Positions 15,902-24,979 of a stretch of DNA of 64,000 nt are shown in pieces. Within the stretch, counting starts at the first letter, position 1. Each line of letters begins with the position of its first letter. The DNA is taken from positions 1 through 64,000 of the forward strand of contig JBGRQE010000002.1 in NCBI GenBank assembly GCA_041725955.1, given 5' to 3'. This DNA is from JBGRPZ01 sp041725955 (GTDB lineage Bacteria > Bacteroidota > Bacteroidia > Bacteroidales > JBGRPZ01). The position numbers were made by a program, and so were the translations under genes. The notes beneath the pieces were generated by a model, which worked only from the letters and a program-made list of their open reading frames with translations, was not told the origin of the DNA and made no database searches.

Positions 15902-17128
15902 TTAAACCGAACGAGACTTTAAGTTCTTTTCGAGTTCGGTAAGGAATTCCTCTGTATTTAGATAGTGTTCCTTCTTCAAGTTTTTTCCGTGAATTAGAAG
16001 AGCAAGATCTTTGGTCATCTTACCAGCTTCGACAGTTTTTAGACAAACATCTTCAAGGGTGTTTGCAAAATTTTCTAAGGCATGATTGTTATCAAGGTTT
16101 GCTCGATGAGCAAGTCCACGAGTCCAGGCAAAAATACTTGCAATAGGGTTGGTAGATGTTTCTTTCCCTTGCTGATATTGTCTGTAGTGGCGAGTAACCG
16201 TGCCATGAGCAGCTTCGGCTTCCATAGTAATTCCGTTTGGGGTTAATAGCGTTGAAGTCATCAAACCCAAAGAGCCAAAGCCCTGAGCAACGGTATCCGA
16301 TTGAACATCGCCATCGTAGTTTTTACATGCCCAAACAAAGTTTCCGTTCCATTTTAAAGCGGAAGCAACCATATCGTCGATTAAGCGATGCTGATATACA
16401 AGTCCGAGTTCATCAAATTGAGTTTTGTATTCATTTTGATATATTTCCTCGAAGATATCTTTGAAGCGGCCATCATATTTCTTTAGAATCGTGTTTTTTG
16501 TAGACAGATATAAGGGCCACTTTTTGTTTATAGCCATGTTGAAGCAGCTTTTTGCGAATCCTTTAATAGATTCATCAGTATTGTACATGGCAAGGGCTAT
16601 ACCGTCGTCTTCAAACTTGAAAACTTCATACGATTGGTCGTTTTTGCCATCTTCACTTTCAAATTTGATAATAAGCTTGCCTTTACCCTTAATCAGCATA
16701 TCTGTAGCGCGATATTGGTCGCCAAAAGCATGTCGGCCAATGCAAATAGGACCAGTCCAACCCGGAACCAACCGAGGGATGTTAGATATGATTATGGGTT
16801 CACGAAAAACCGTACCTCCTAAGATGTTACGAATCGTTCCATTCGGCGATTTCCACATTTTCTTTAAACCAAATTCCTTTATTCGGATTTCGTCAGGAGT
16901 TATTGTGGCACATTTTATTCCGACATTGTATTTCTTTATGGCATAAGCTGCATCTTCAGTTACTTTGTCGTTGGTTTTATCACGATTTTGAATCGATAAA
17001 TCGTAATATTTAATATTTAGATCCAAGTAAGGTAGAATGAGCTTTTGTTTTATTTCTTTCCATATGACTCGGGTCATCTCATCTCCGTCGAGTTCAACAA
17101 TTGGATTGACAACTTCTATTTTTGACAT
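15902..17128 (-). CDS. icd: NADP-dependent isocitrate dehydrogenase, eukaryotic-like
   Basis: A 408-residue isocitrate dehydrogenase of the dimeric eukaryotic NADP type. Long stretches match human IDH1-type sequences: DGDEMTRVIWKEIK-like start, TITPDEIRIKEFGLKKMWKS, NGTIRNILGGTVFRE, GRHAFGDQYRAT, YLSTKNTILKKYDGRFKDIF, and EAEAAHGTVTRHYR. The RHAFGDQYRAT and AAHGTVTRHYR segments are coenzyme and substrate sites. It makes 2-oxoglutarate and NADPH in the cytoplasm. ATG at 17128 is followed directly by the conserved N-terminus. It is the first gene of a two-gene unit with citrate synthase. Confidence 0.94.
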   Translation of the reverse strand: MSKIEVVNPIVELDGDEMTRVIWKEIKQKLILPYLDLNIKYYDLSIQNRDKTNDKVTEDAAYAIKKYNVGIKCATITPDEIRIKEFGLKKMWKSPNGTIRNILGGTVFREPIIISNIPRLVPGWTGPICIGRHAFGDQYRATDMLIKGKGKLIIKFESEDGKNDQSYEVFKFEDDGIALAMYNTDESIKGFAKSCFNMAINKKWPLYLSTKNTILKKYDGRFKDIFEEIYQNEYKTQFDELGLVYQHRLIDDMVASALKWNGNFVWACKNYDGDVQSDTVAQGFGSLGLMTSTLLTPNGITMEAEAAHGTVTRHYRQYQQGKETSTNPIASIFAWTRGLAHRANLDNNHALENFANTLEDVCLKTVEAGKMTKDLALLIHGKNLKKEHYLNTEEFLTELEKNLKSRSV

Positions 17129-17318
17129 AATTATTTCCGAGTTTCTTATTGATTTTGTTTTATGTCTATTCTCTCAAAAGGAAAAGGTGAGAACAAAGGT
17201 GTTCTTTTATAGACAAAAGAAATCGTTTATTGTTTTAATGTAGTATGGGTAAAGTTATTGAGAATCAATGTTGTTGTAATTATATTTTTTGTATTTTACC
17301 CAAACTAAATTGACCATT

Positions 17319-17756
17319 ATGGAAAAGAAAGATAATATTGCTACCAGAGTAAAATCAGATCGGCAATTGGTTTTTTATGATGGCGATTGCTTTTTTTGTA
17401 AAAGGGCGGTCAGATACATTATAAAGAATGATATTTCACGACAGTTTTACTTTGTTTCAATTCGCACAAGAAAAGCACTAATATATTTGTCAGAAGCGAG
17501 CAATAGAGTTCGAAATTCTAAGAGTGTAATTGCTCGCATCGATAACCGATTCTACTATGCATCGACGGCAATTTTAATGATTGCAATAAAAATTGATAAA
17601 TATAAATTTTGGGCAAAACTATTTTTAAAATTTCCAAGAGTACTTAGAGATTGGGTTTACTATCTGTTCGCAAGTCAGAGATATTTCTATTCTTCCTTTA
17701 TAAAAACATGTCCATTAAGCCAGCAAGATTTCGATGAACGAATAATTTCAGATTAG
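17319..17756 (+). CDS. DCC1-like thiol-disulfide oxidoreductase family protein
   Basis: A 145-residue protein from ATG 17319; an in-frame TTG at 17289 is unlikely. The family signature is YDGDCFFCKRAVRYI (about 20-34), a DxxCxxC motif near the start of a thioredoxin-like fold. A later FLKFPRVLRDWVYYLFA segment matches the family's C-terminal helices. Members are predicted thiol-disulfide oxidoreductases but few have known partners. It is single and followed by its own intergenic gap before the PspC gene. Confidence in family is high, in function low. Confidence 0.82.
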   Translation: MEKKDNIATRVKSDRQLVFYDGDCFFCKRAVRYIIKNDISRQFYFVSIRTRKALIYLSEASNRVRNSKSVIARIDNRFYYASTAILMIAIKIDKYKFWAKLFLKFPRVLRDWVYYLFASQRYFYSSFIKTCPLSQQDFDERIISD

Positions 17757-17840
17757 ACTGTAACCATAAATAAAGATTGCCGTCTAAAGTATTGACTTAA
17801 CATTAAATTTGGGATTTTTGTTTAAAAATAAGATTGCAGT

Positions 17841-18329
17841 ATGATGTATTCAAGGAGATTATATAGAATTCCATCGAAGGGGATGATAGGTGGCGTGTGC
17901 TCGGGTTTGGGAGAGTATTTTAATATTGATGCACTTTTGTTTAGAGTACTATTTGTGATTTTGGCATTGAGTACTTTTGGAGGTGGAGTATTGCTTTATA
18001 TGATATGCTGGATTTTTATACCAGAAGATAACTATAACTTCAAAAAAAATTATTTTAAGGATAAAGAATTCAATGACGATTTAAATAATAACGATTATAT
18101 GGAAAATGAAGATGATTTTAAAAGAGGTCGGAAATCTAATATAGATAGAAATGCTCGAGGAAATGCCACTGCAGGTGTTATTTTAATACTCTTTGGAGTC
18201 TTGTTTTTAATTGGTAATCTTATTCCTCATTATAGTTTTGGATACCTAATCCGAACTTATTGGCCTGTGATTTTTATTATTGTAGGTGTTTCAATTGTGT
18301 TTGGAAGTAAAAAGAAATCAAGAAAATAA
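17841..18329 (+). CDS. PspC-domain envelope-stress protein
   Basis: A 162-residue membrane protein. Residues 4-60 form a PspC domain: RRLYRIPSKGMIGGVCSGLG, YFNIDALLFRVLFV and a second hydrophobic stretch ending CWIFIPED. An acidic, Asn-rich cytoplasmic linker (about 62-100) leads to two helices (about 113-131 and 138-156) of the LiaI/DUF5668 type. It is 6 bases from the LiaF-like gene, forming a two-gene operon. By analogy to PspC/LiaF systems it may sense or modulate response to membrane damage. A TAAATTTG at 17804-17811 could be the -7 box. Confidence 0.82.
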   Translation: MMYSRRLYRIPSKGMIGGVCSGLGEYFNIDALLFRVLFVILALSTFGGGVLLYMICWIFIPEDNYNFKKNYFKDKEFNDDLNNNDYMENEDDFKRGRKSNIDRNARGNATAGVILILFGVLFLIGNLIPHYSFGYLIRTYWPVIFIIVGVSIVFGSKKKSRK

Positions 18330-18335
18330 TAGCCT

Positions 18336-19277
18336 ATGAAAACTGGAAGTTTATTTTGGGGATTTGCCCTTCTCCTATTTGGGATAATGTTCCTGCTTAG
18401 GAATTTCGGATGGATTGATTTTTCATGGTCTGCTATATTTCAATTTTGGCCTTTAATATTGATATTGGCAGGATTAGCAATGTTGCCTATAAAGAAAGTT
18501 CTGAAATCAGTTATAGGCATTGTTTTGATTCTTGGAGTATTTGTGGCTTTGCCTTTTGCAGGTCCGAGCTTCTCATTTTTCTCTAATGGAGATTTTCGTA
18601 TCTCTTCTTCAGATATATTTGATTTTGATAATGATAATTATATTGAAGCAGAGAATCAAACCTATCAAATTCCAAATAAAGATGATATAACAAATGGTAA
18701 GTTAGAATTCGATTCTGGCTTAGGGAAAATGAATGTAACTTCAGGTTCAGATTATCTGGTGGATTTTAAGGCCAGTCATAATAAATTCCCTTATTCAATA
18801 ATGTCTGAAGAAGATAATAATACCTTTAAGTTGGAAATCGAACCGCGCGCAAAGAAGGTTAATCTTAGAAATAATGAAGATGGATCTGTTAATTTGGTGC
18901 TTAACAGAGATGTGATCTGGGATCTAGATTTTGATGTTGCTGCAGGTGAATGTGATATAGATCTTAGAGACTTGCAATTATCTTCTTTTGAATTAGATGG
19001 AGGTGCTTCATCTATAAGAATCGATTTTGGTACTCCCAAAGGTGAAGTTCCTGTAGAATTTGATGCAGCAGCTTCATCTATAAAGATTAATATTCCAGAT
19101 ACTGTTGCTTGTGAGTTGAGGTATGATTCAGCAATTTCTGATTTCAATATGATTGGGTTTGATAAGGTGTCTTCAAATACTTATCGAACTCCAAATTATG
19201 AGAATCAAAACAATCGCTACAAAATAGAAGTAAGTGCTGCAGTTTCTTCTTTCACTGTAATAAGAGATAAAAACTAG
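18336..19277 (+). CDS. LiaF-like membrane protein
   Basis: A 313-residue protein. Residues 1-75 have three to four short hydrophobic segments of the LiaI/DUF5668 kind (SLFWGFALLLFGIMFLLRN; FWPLILILAGLAML; VIGIVLILGVFVALPF). After residue 90 comes an extended beta-strand region with repeating alternations such as LDFDVAAGECDIDLRDL and DAAASSIKINIP, as in LiaF and related toastrack domains. It is cotranscribed with the PspC gene. By family it should be an inhibitor or sensor in envelope-stress signalling. A terminator-like hairpin follows at 19303. Confidence 0.75.
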   Translation: MKTGSLFWGFALLLFGIMFLLRNFGWIDFSWSAIFQFWPLILILAGLAMLPIKKVLKSVIGIVLILGVFVALPFAGPSFSFFSNGDFRISSSDIFDFDNDNYIEAENQTYQIPNKDDITNGKLEFDSGLGKMNVTSGSDYLVDFKASHNKFPYSIMSEEDNNTFKLEIEPRAKKVNLRNNEDGSVNLVLNRDVIWDLDFDVAAGECDIDLRDLQLSSFELDGGASSIRIDFGTPKGEVPVEFDAAASSIKINIPDTVACELRYDSAISDFNMIGFDKVSSNTYRTPNYENQNNRYKIEVSAAVSSFTVIRDKN

Positions 19278-19302
19278 CGATTCTTTTCACTAGTAATGAA
19301 TT

Positions 19303-19342
19303 GGCATTGGCTGTTTTATGAAACAGACTAATGCCTTTTTTT
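19303..19342 (+). terminator. Terminator after the PspC/LiaF-like pair
   Basis: GGCATT (19303-19308) pairs with AATGCC (19330-19335) and CTGTTT with AAACAG inside it; eight T residues follow. The remaining gap to 19627 holds no ORF or clear promoter, although a TAAATTTG lies at about 19408-19415. Confidence 0.75.
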
Positions 19343-19627
19343 TGTCATAATACTTCTATAGCATTTTATTTCCCCAAAACCTTTTCCTATATTGTGAGAA
19401 TAGTATAAATTTGTTTACCGAGGGTTAATTGAAAATTATAAAAATATTTGGTCATTAATATAAAATTTATTTCTTCAGTAGTTGCTGAAAATATTATCAT
19501 TTGACTATTATAGTATAAGGTTGTTTCTATGCGAAAGGGGCTTGACTAATGTAGGGATTGTCAATAAGACAGATTTATTTTTTATAAGGCCTAAAAAAAA
19601 TTGAAGTGCCATAAACTAAGACTTGTT

Positions 19628-21955
19628 ATGAAATCTAATTTCTTTACGAAGTTTATATTTTTGTTTTTTATACTTATTACTTCGTCAGTTTACAGTCAGA
19701 AGGGATCTTTTAGGGGGTTTGTGTATGATTCTAATACAACAGAACCAATACCTTTTGTAAATATTTTTCTTGAAGGAACCTCTTATGGTACTTCTACAAA
19801 TTATGATGGTTTTTTCTTGATTCAAGATCTGGATCCAGGAAAATATACTGTTAGGATTACTTCTTTGGGGTATGACACTGTTCGATTTGAATTTAAGCTG
19901 AAGGCTAATCAGATTTTTACTCGTAAGTTTAATATTGAAGATCGTAGTATTAATTTGAATACGGTAAATATTACAGCCGATAGGCAGGCCGCAAAAACAG
20001 AAACAAGAACTTCTGTGGTTAAGGTTACTCCCAAACAGATTGATGCAATCCCAAGTATTGGAGGACAATCCGATTTAGCACAATATATTCAAGTGGTTCC
20101 GGGAGTTGTTTTTACCGGAGATCAAGGTGGACAATTATATATAAGAGGAGGAAGTCCAATTCAGAATAAAGTGCTTCTTGATGGTATGGTAATTTATAAT
20201 CCATTTCACAGCATAGGATTATTTTCTGTATTTGACACAGAGATTATGAGAAGTACTGATGTTTATACAGGAGGTTTTGGAGCAGAATATGGAGGAAGAG
20301 TATCTTCTGTAATGGATATTAAAACCCGTTCTGGAAATACCAATAGATTTAAAGGAAAAATAGGAGCTAATCCCTTTGGTGCATCTGTAACAATAGAAGG
20401 ACCAACAAAAAAGATTCTAGGAATACCTAATAGCTCGTTTATACTATCAGCAAAGAATTCGTATCTATCAAGTACTTCTAAAAGTTTATACTCTTATGTA
20501 AATAAGGATGGTTTGCCATTTGACTATACCGATATTTATGGAAAATTCTCTATAGGATCTAAAACAGGAAGTGCCTTTAATATTTTCGGATTTCGTTTTG
20601 AAGACGAAGTGAAAGGATATAAAAAATTAGCTGACTTTAATTGGGTTTCCAATGGCTTTGGATCTAATTTTATATTGATTCCTACTTCTTCAACATCCAT
20701 TATAGAAGGTGTATTGGCTTATTCAGATTACGAAGTTCGAAATAAAGAATTTAGTGGAGCAGAGCGCTTTAGTAATATTAGTGGTTTTAATATAGGTTTA
20801 AATATCTCTAGTTTTGGTGACAAATTAGAAAATAAAACTGGTTTTGAGATAAAGGGAATGAAAACCAATGCCGGTTTAATATCTAGTTATCAACAAGCAA
20901 TTAACATTGAGGAAAACACCACTGAATTTGGAGCTTTTACAAGCTTTAAGCTTAATTTCAATAAATTACTTATTGAGCCAGGCCTGCGATTACAATATTA
21001 TTCTTCATTAGGTGAAATTTCTGCTGAACCACGTCTTTCGGCAAAGTTATTACTTACCGACTTCTTGAGATTTAAATTTGCTACAGGTATTTATTCACAG
21101 AATTTAATAAGTACAAGAAGCGAAAAAGATATTGTGAATCTATTTAATGGATTAATGACAGCTCCTCAAAATATTCCAAAGAAATTTGGTGATGAAGATA
21201 TTACTAAGAAAATCCAAAAAGCAAAACACTTGATTGTGGGTATGGAATTAGACTTAGGAGAAAATATTACTACAAATGTTGAAGGTTATATTAAGGACTT
21301 TAGTCAGTTATCTGCCATAAACCATCGTAAGATGTATAGTTCTAATGATGTAGGTGAAAACATTTCTCCAGTTTTATATAGAGATTATTCTGTTCATAGA
21401 GGATTTGCCAAAGGTGTAGATTTTACTTTAAAATTTGAAAATAAGGATTTTTATATATGGGCTGTTTATTCTTTGTCATATGTTGATCGTGAGGCAGAAG
21501 ATGAATCCGGTAGAATTGTAAAATATCCTACTCACTTTGATCGCAGACATAATGTGAATCTTCTTGGAGTATATCGTTTGGGTGATAAAAAACAGTGGGA
21601 AGTAAGTTTGCGTTGGAATTATGGTTCTGCATTCCCTTTTACCCAGTTAAGAGGGTATGTTGAGAATGTAAAGCTTGGTTCTGAAGGAATTAATACCGAT
21701 TATACAGCAGAGAATGGAGAAGTTTATACTTTGTTTAGTGATACTTACAATGGAGGACGTTTGATTCCATATCATAGATTAGATGCAAACATTAAAAAGA
21801 AGTTTTATTTCTCTGCCAACACACGCTTAGAGGTAGATTTAAGTGTTACGAATCTATATGATAGAGAGAATATTTTCTATATCGATGCTTTAAATACAGA
21901 AAGAGTAAATCAATTGCCAATACTACCAAGTTTGGGGATTAATTTGTTCTTTTAA
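19628..21955 (+). CDS. TonB-dependent outer-membrane receptor with carboxypeptidase-regulatory N-terminal domain
   Basis: A 775-residue receptor from ATG 19628; an in-frame TTG at 19601 is less likely. After the signal peptide (ending SSVYSQ) is a carboxypeptidase-regulatory-like domain: FRGFVYDSNTTEPIPFVNIF and TNYDGFFLIQDL. The plug follows (IPSIGGQSDLAQYIQVVPGV; GQLYIRGGSPIQNKVLLDGM), then a beta-barrel ending in the aromatic INLFF. It is shorter than SusC proteins and has no SusD partner, so it is probably a stand-alone TonB receptor. The ligand is unknown; a metal chelate or peptide is possible. Confidence 0.87.
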   Translation: MKSNFFTKFIFLFFILITSSVYSQKGSFRGFVYDSNTTEPIPFVNIFLEGTSYGTSTNYDGFFLIQDLDPGKYTVRITSLGYDTVRFEFKLKANQIFTRKFNIEDRSINLNTVNITADRQAAKTETRTSVVKVTPKQIDAIPSIGGQSDLAQYIQVVPGVVFTGDQGGQLYIRGGSPIQNKVLLDGMVIYNPFHSIGLFSVFDTEIMRSTDVYTGGFGAEYGGRVSSVMDIKTRSGNTNRFKGKIGANPFGASVTIEGPTKKILGIPNSSFILSAKNSYLSSTSKSLYSYVNKDGLPFDYTDIYGKFSIGSKTGSAFNIFGFRFEDEVKGYKKLADFNWVSNGFGSNFILIPTSSTSIIEGVLAYSDYEVRNKEFSGAERFSNISGFNIGLNISSFGDKLENKTGFEIKGMKTNAGLISSYQQAINIEENTTEFGAFTSFKLNFNKLLIEPGLRLQYYSSLGEISAEPRLSAKLLLTDFLRFKFATGIYSQNLISTRSEKDIVNLFNGLMTAPQNIPKKFGDEDITKKIQKAKHLIVGMELDLGENITTNVEGYIKDFSQLSAINHRKMYSSNDVGENISPVLYRDYSVHRGFAKGVDFTLKFENKDFYIWAVYSLSYVDREAEDESGRIVKYPTHFDRRHNVNLLGVYRLGDKKQWEVSLRWNYGSAFPFTQLRGYVENVKLGSEGINTDYTAENGEVYTLFSDTYNGGRLIPYHRLDANIKKKFYFSANTRLEVDLSVTNLYDRENIFYIDALNTERVNQLPILPSLGINLFF

Positions 21956-22025
21956 AAATTAAAGTTGTTGTTATAGAAAATGATCTAGCTTTTAATTGCG
22001 TTTGCTGATAAAGCTTTATCTTTAT

Positions 22026-22067
22026 AAGGGCCGTTTCCTATCAGAAGATAGCGGCCTTGTTTTTTTA
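22026..22067 (+). terminator. Terminator-like hairpin just before ptrB
   Basis: AAGG-G-CCG with CTATC on the left pairs with GATAG-CGGCCTT on the right (22026-22058), followed by GTTTTTTTA. The T-run ends only about 20 bases before the ptrB ATG, so ptrB's promoter must overlap this element or ptrB relies on read-through. Confidence 0.7.
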
Positions 22068-22085
22068 ATATGAAAATATAAAACT

Positions 22086-24128
22086 ATGGATGCACCTAAA
22101 GCAAAAAAGATAGTTAAGGATCTTACCCAACATAATCATACTCGTCAAGATGAATTTTATTGGCTTCGTGAAAGAGAAAATCCGGAAGTAATATCTTATT
22201 TAGAACAAGAAAATAAGTATTTGGATGAGCAAATGAAACCTGTGGAACAGTTTCGAGAAGATTTGTTTAAAGAGTTGGTTGCTAGGATTAAGCAGAATGA
22301 TATGTCTGTTCCTTCACGTTTAAGAAATTACTACTATTATAATCGCTTTGAAAAAGGGCAAGAATACCCTGTGTTTTGTAGAAAAAAAGGTAACCTTGAT
22401 GCGGATGAAGAAATTATATTAGATTGTAATGAGTTGGCCAAAGGACATTCGTTTTTTCAAATTGGAGGTGTTTCTGTAAGTCATGATAATATGCGACTTG
22501 CATTTTCTGTGGATAATATAGGAAGACGTAAATATAATATTAAAATAAAAGATTTAGCTACTGGTGAAATTTCTGATCAAGAAATAGAAAACACCAGTGG
22601 AGAGGTTTCTTGGGCTAATGATAATAAAAGTATCTTCTTTGTTCGAAAGGATGAAGAGACATTAAGACCTTATCAAGTATATCGTTGTTGTTTTGATAAT
22701 CAATTTCATGACGAAACTTTGGTGTATGAGGATTTAGACGAAACCTTTTATGTTAGTGTAGGAAAGTCAAAATCTGAACAGTTTATTGTTATCCATTCAG
22801 AAAGTACAGTGTCTTCTGAAGTGTGGGTTTTAGATGCATATGATCCTACAGGTGAATTTAAAGTTATCACACCTAGAGAGAAAGATCTGGAATATACAGT
22901 TGCTCATTTTGAGGATAAATTCTATATAAAAACAAATCTTGATGCTAAAAACTTTTGTATTATGGAAACCTCAATTCATAATCCTTCAAAAGAAAATTGG
23001 AAGATATTGATTCCTCATCGAGATGATGTGTTATTGGAAACGTATTCTGTTTTTAATGATTACTTGGTTCTTGACGAGAGAATTAAAGGCTTACATTGTC
23101 TAAGAATTCTTTCATGGGATAAAACATTGGATTATTATATATCAATGCCAGAAGAAACTTATACTGCTTATATGGGATTAAATGCTGATTTTGATTCTAC
23201 AAAGTTGAGATATGGTTATACTTCAATGACTACACCGACTTCTATCATTGAATTTGATATGAAAACAAAAAAGAAAAAGTTGTTGAAGCAATATGAAGTT
23301 GAAGGCAAATATAATTCAGATGATTATAGTGCTGAACGACTTTTTGCAAAGGCCAAGGATGGTGCAGAAATTCCAATAAGCATTGTATATAAAAAGGGAT
23401 TGAAAAAAGATGGATCGCATCCCTGCTTAATATATGGATATGGTTCTTATGGCTCAAGTTTAGATCCTTTCTTTTCACCTTCCCGACTTAGTCTTTTGGA
23501 TAGAGGTTTTTCTTTTGCAATTGCACATATTCGTGGCGGTGAAGAGATGGGGAGAAGATGGTATGAAGAAGGTAAATTATTGAAGAAGAAAAATACTTTT
23601 ACTGATTTTATTTCCTGTTCAGAGTTCTTGATTAAAGAAGGATTTACTTCTTCACAACATTTGTATGCCTCTGGAGGAAGTGCAGGTGGTTTATTAATGG
23701 GTGCTGTTTTGAATATGGCTCCCCAGTTGTATAATGGTGTTGCAGCATCAGTCCCATTTGTCGATGTAGTTACTACTATGTTGGATGAAACTATTCCTCT
23801 TACAACTGGAGAATATGATGAATGGGGAAATCCTAATGTAAAAGAGTATTACGATTATATGCTATCCTATTCTCCTTATGATAATGTTGATAAAAAGGAT
23901 TATCCTTCGATACTTGTGACTACAGGTTTGCATGATTCTCAGGTGCAGTATTGGGAACCAGCAAAGTGGGTGGCTCGATTAAGAGATCGAAAAACGGATA
24001 AAAACTTATTACTGATGCATTGTGATATGGAAGTAGGTCATGGAGGTGCATCAGGTAGATTTAAACAGTTTAAAGATACTGCATTGGAGTTTGCCTTTTA
24101 TTTTATGTTAGAGGGTATCAAAAAATAG
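22086..24128 (+). CDS. ptrB: Oligopeptidase B (S9A prolyl-oligopeptidase family)
   Basis: A 680-residue S9A peptidase that cleaves after basic residues in short peptides. The N-terminus DEFYWLRERENPEVISYLEQ is typical. The catalytic domain (from about 430) has nucleophile S532 in GGSAGG, D617 in GLHDSQVQYWEP and H652 in VGHGG. These three positions coincide with the E. coli enzyme's numbering (532, 617, 652). No signal peptide is present, so it should be cytoplasmic. A perfect long hairpin follows. It is convergent with the rprY-like gene. Confidence 0.93.
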   Translation: MDAPKAKKIVKDLTQHNHTRQDEFYWLRERENPEVISYLEQENKYLDEQMKPVEQFREDLFKELVARIKQNDMSVPSRLRNYYYYNRFEKGQEYPVFCRKKGNLDADEEIILDCNELAKGHSFFQIGGVSVSHDNMRLAFSVDNIGRRKYNIKIKDLATGEISDQEIENTSGEVSWANDNKSIFFVRKDEETLRPYQVYRCCFDNQFHDETLVYEDLDETFYVSVGKSKSEQFIVIHSESTVSSEVWVLDAYDPTGEFKVITPREKDLEYTVAHFEDKFYIKTNLDAKNFCIMETSIHNPSKENWKILIPHRDDVLLETYSVFNDYLVLDERIKGLHCLRILSWDKTLDYYISMPEETYTAYMGLNADFDSTKLRYGYTSMTTPTSIIEFDMKTKKKKLLKQYEVEGKYNSDDYSAERLFAKAKDGAEIPISIVYKKGLKKDGSHPCLIYGYGSYGSSLDPFFSPSRLSLLDRGFSFAIAHIRGGEEMGRRWYEEGKLLKKKNTFTDFISCSEFLIKEGFTSSQHLYASGGSAGGLLMGAVLNMAPQLYNGVAASVPFVDVVTTMLDETIPLTTGEYDEWGNPNVKEYYDYMLSYSPYDNVDKKDYPSILVTTGLHDSQVQYWEPAKWVARLRDRKTDKNLLLMHCDMEVGHGGASGRFKQFKDTALEFAFYFMLEGIKK

Positions 24129-24131
24129 AAA

Positions 24132-24174
24132 ATATAATAGGCGATTCAATAAAGCATTGAATCGCCTATTATAT
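24132..24174. terminator. Perfect 19-bp hairpin between convergent ptrB and rprY-like genes
   Basis: ATATAATAGGCGATTCAAT (24132-24150) is exactly complementary to ATTGAATCGCCTATTATAT (24156-24174) with a 5-base loop AAAGC. There is no strong T-run, but the position suits a bidirectional terminator. Confidence 0.75.
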
Positions 24175-24251
24175 CAATGTGATGATTTTTATTAGAAAAG
24201 CCTTAGGTAATATCTCTTTTAGGCAATACATTAATAAATGCATTGCGTCAG

Positions 24252-24968
24252 TTATTTAGAATCTTGGATTTCAAGTTTAAATCCAGTTCCGTGTACATTG
24301 GTGATCTGGACGTTTTTATCAAATTGAAGGTATTTTCTGAGTTTTGTAATGAAAACATCCATACTTCTACCAAAGAAGTAGTCATTTTCACCCCAAATAT
24401 TTTCCAATAGCTCCTCTCTACGAATCAGTTTGTTTTTGTGAATACAAAGCATTTTAAGAAGTTTAGCTTCTTTTTTAGTAAGCTTTTGTTTACGTTCTCC
24501 AAAAAGAAGAAGCATATTACTAAAATCAAAAATAAAATGACCGAAGTGATAAGTTTCCTGATCGTTATTTACTCCTCCAACGAAACCGGATTGACATCTT
24601 TTCATTATAGCTTCTATTCTTAAGCTAAGCTCTTCTGTGTTGAAAGGTTTGCAAATGTAATCATCACAACCTATTTTGAAACCTTTTATCTTATCTTCCT
24701 TTAAGCTCTTGGCTGTTAGGAAAATAATAGGAATAGCGGGATTTATTTTTCTAATTTGATGGGCTAGGGTAAATCCATCCTTTTTAGGCATCATAACATC
24801 TAGCAAGCACAAGTTGTATTGATTGCTTTTGAAACTTTCCCAACCTTCTTCTCCGTCTTGACATAAGGAAACGCTGTATCCAAGCATTTCTAAGTAATCT
24901 TCAATAAGCATTCCTAAGTTAGGGTCGTCTTCAACCAGAAGTATTTGGATTTTGTTTTTTTTTGCCAT
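24252..24968 (-). CDS. OmpR-type response regulator, RprY-like
   Basis: A 238-residue response regulator. The receiver has the acidic pair in LVEDDPNLGML, phospho-acceptor D57 in LLDVMMPKKDGFT, T85 in FLTAKS and K107 in CKPF. The C-terminal winged helix (about 140-235) has LTKKEAKLLKML, RREELLENIWG and RSMDVFITKLRKYL. The receiver resembles RprY of Bacteroides fragilis. It is 11 bases after the histidine kinase on the same strand. The DNA target is unknown; the divergent Cys-rich gene at 26573 is an attractive candidate. Confidence 0.9.
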   Translation of the reverse strand: MAKKNKIQILLVEDDPNLGMLIEDYLEMLGYSVSLCQDGEEGWESFKSNQYNLCLLDVMMPKKDGFTLAHQIRKINPAIPIIFLTAKSLKEDKIKGFKIGCDDYICKPFNTEELSLRIEAIMKRCQSGFVGGVNNDQETYHFGHFIFDFSNMLLLFGERKQKLTKKEAKLLKMLCIHKNKLIRREELLENIWGENDYFFGRSMDVFITKLRKYLQFDKNVQITNVHGTGFKLEIQDSK

Positions 24969-24979
24969 TCTGCTAATAA

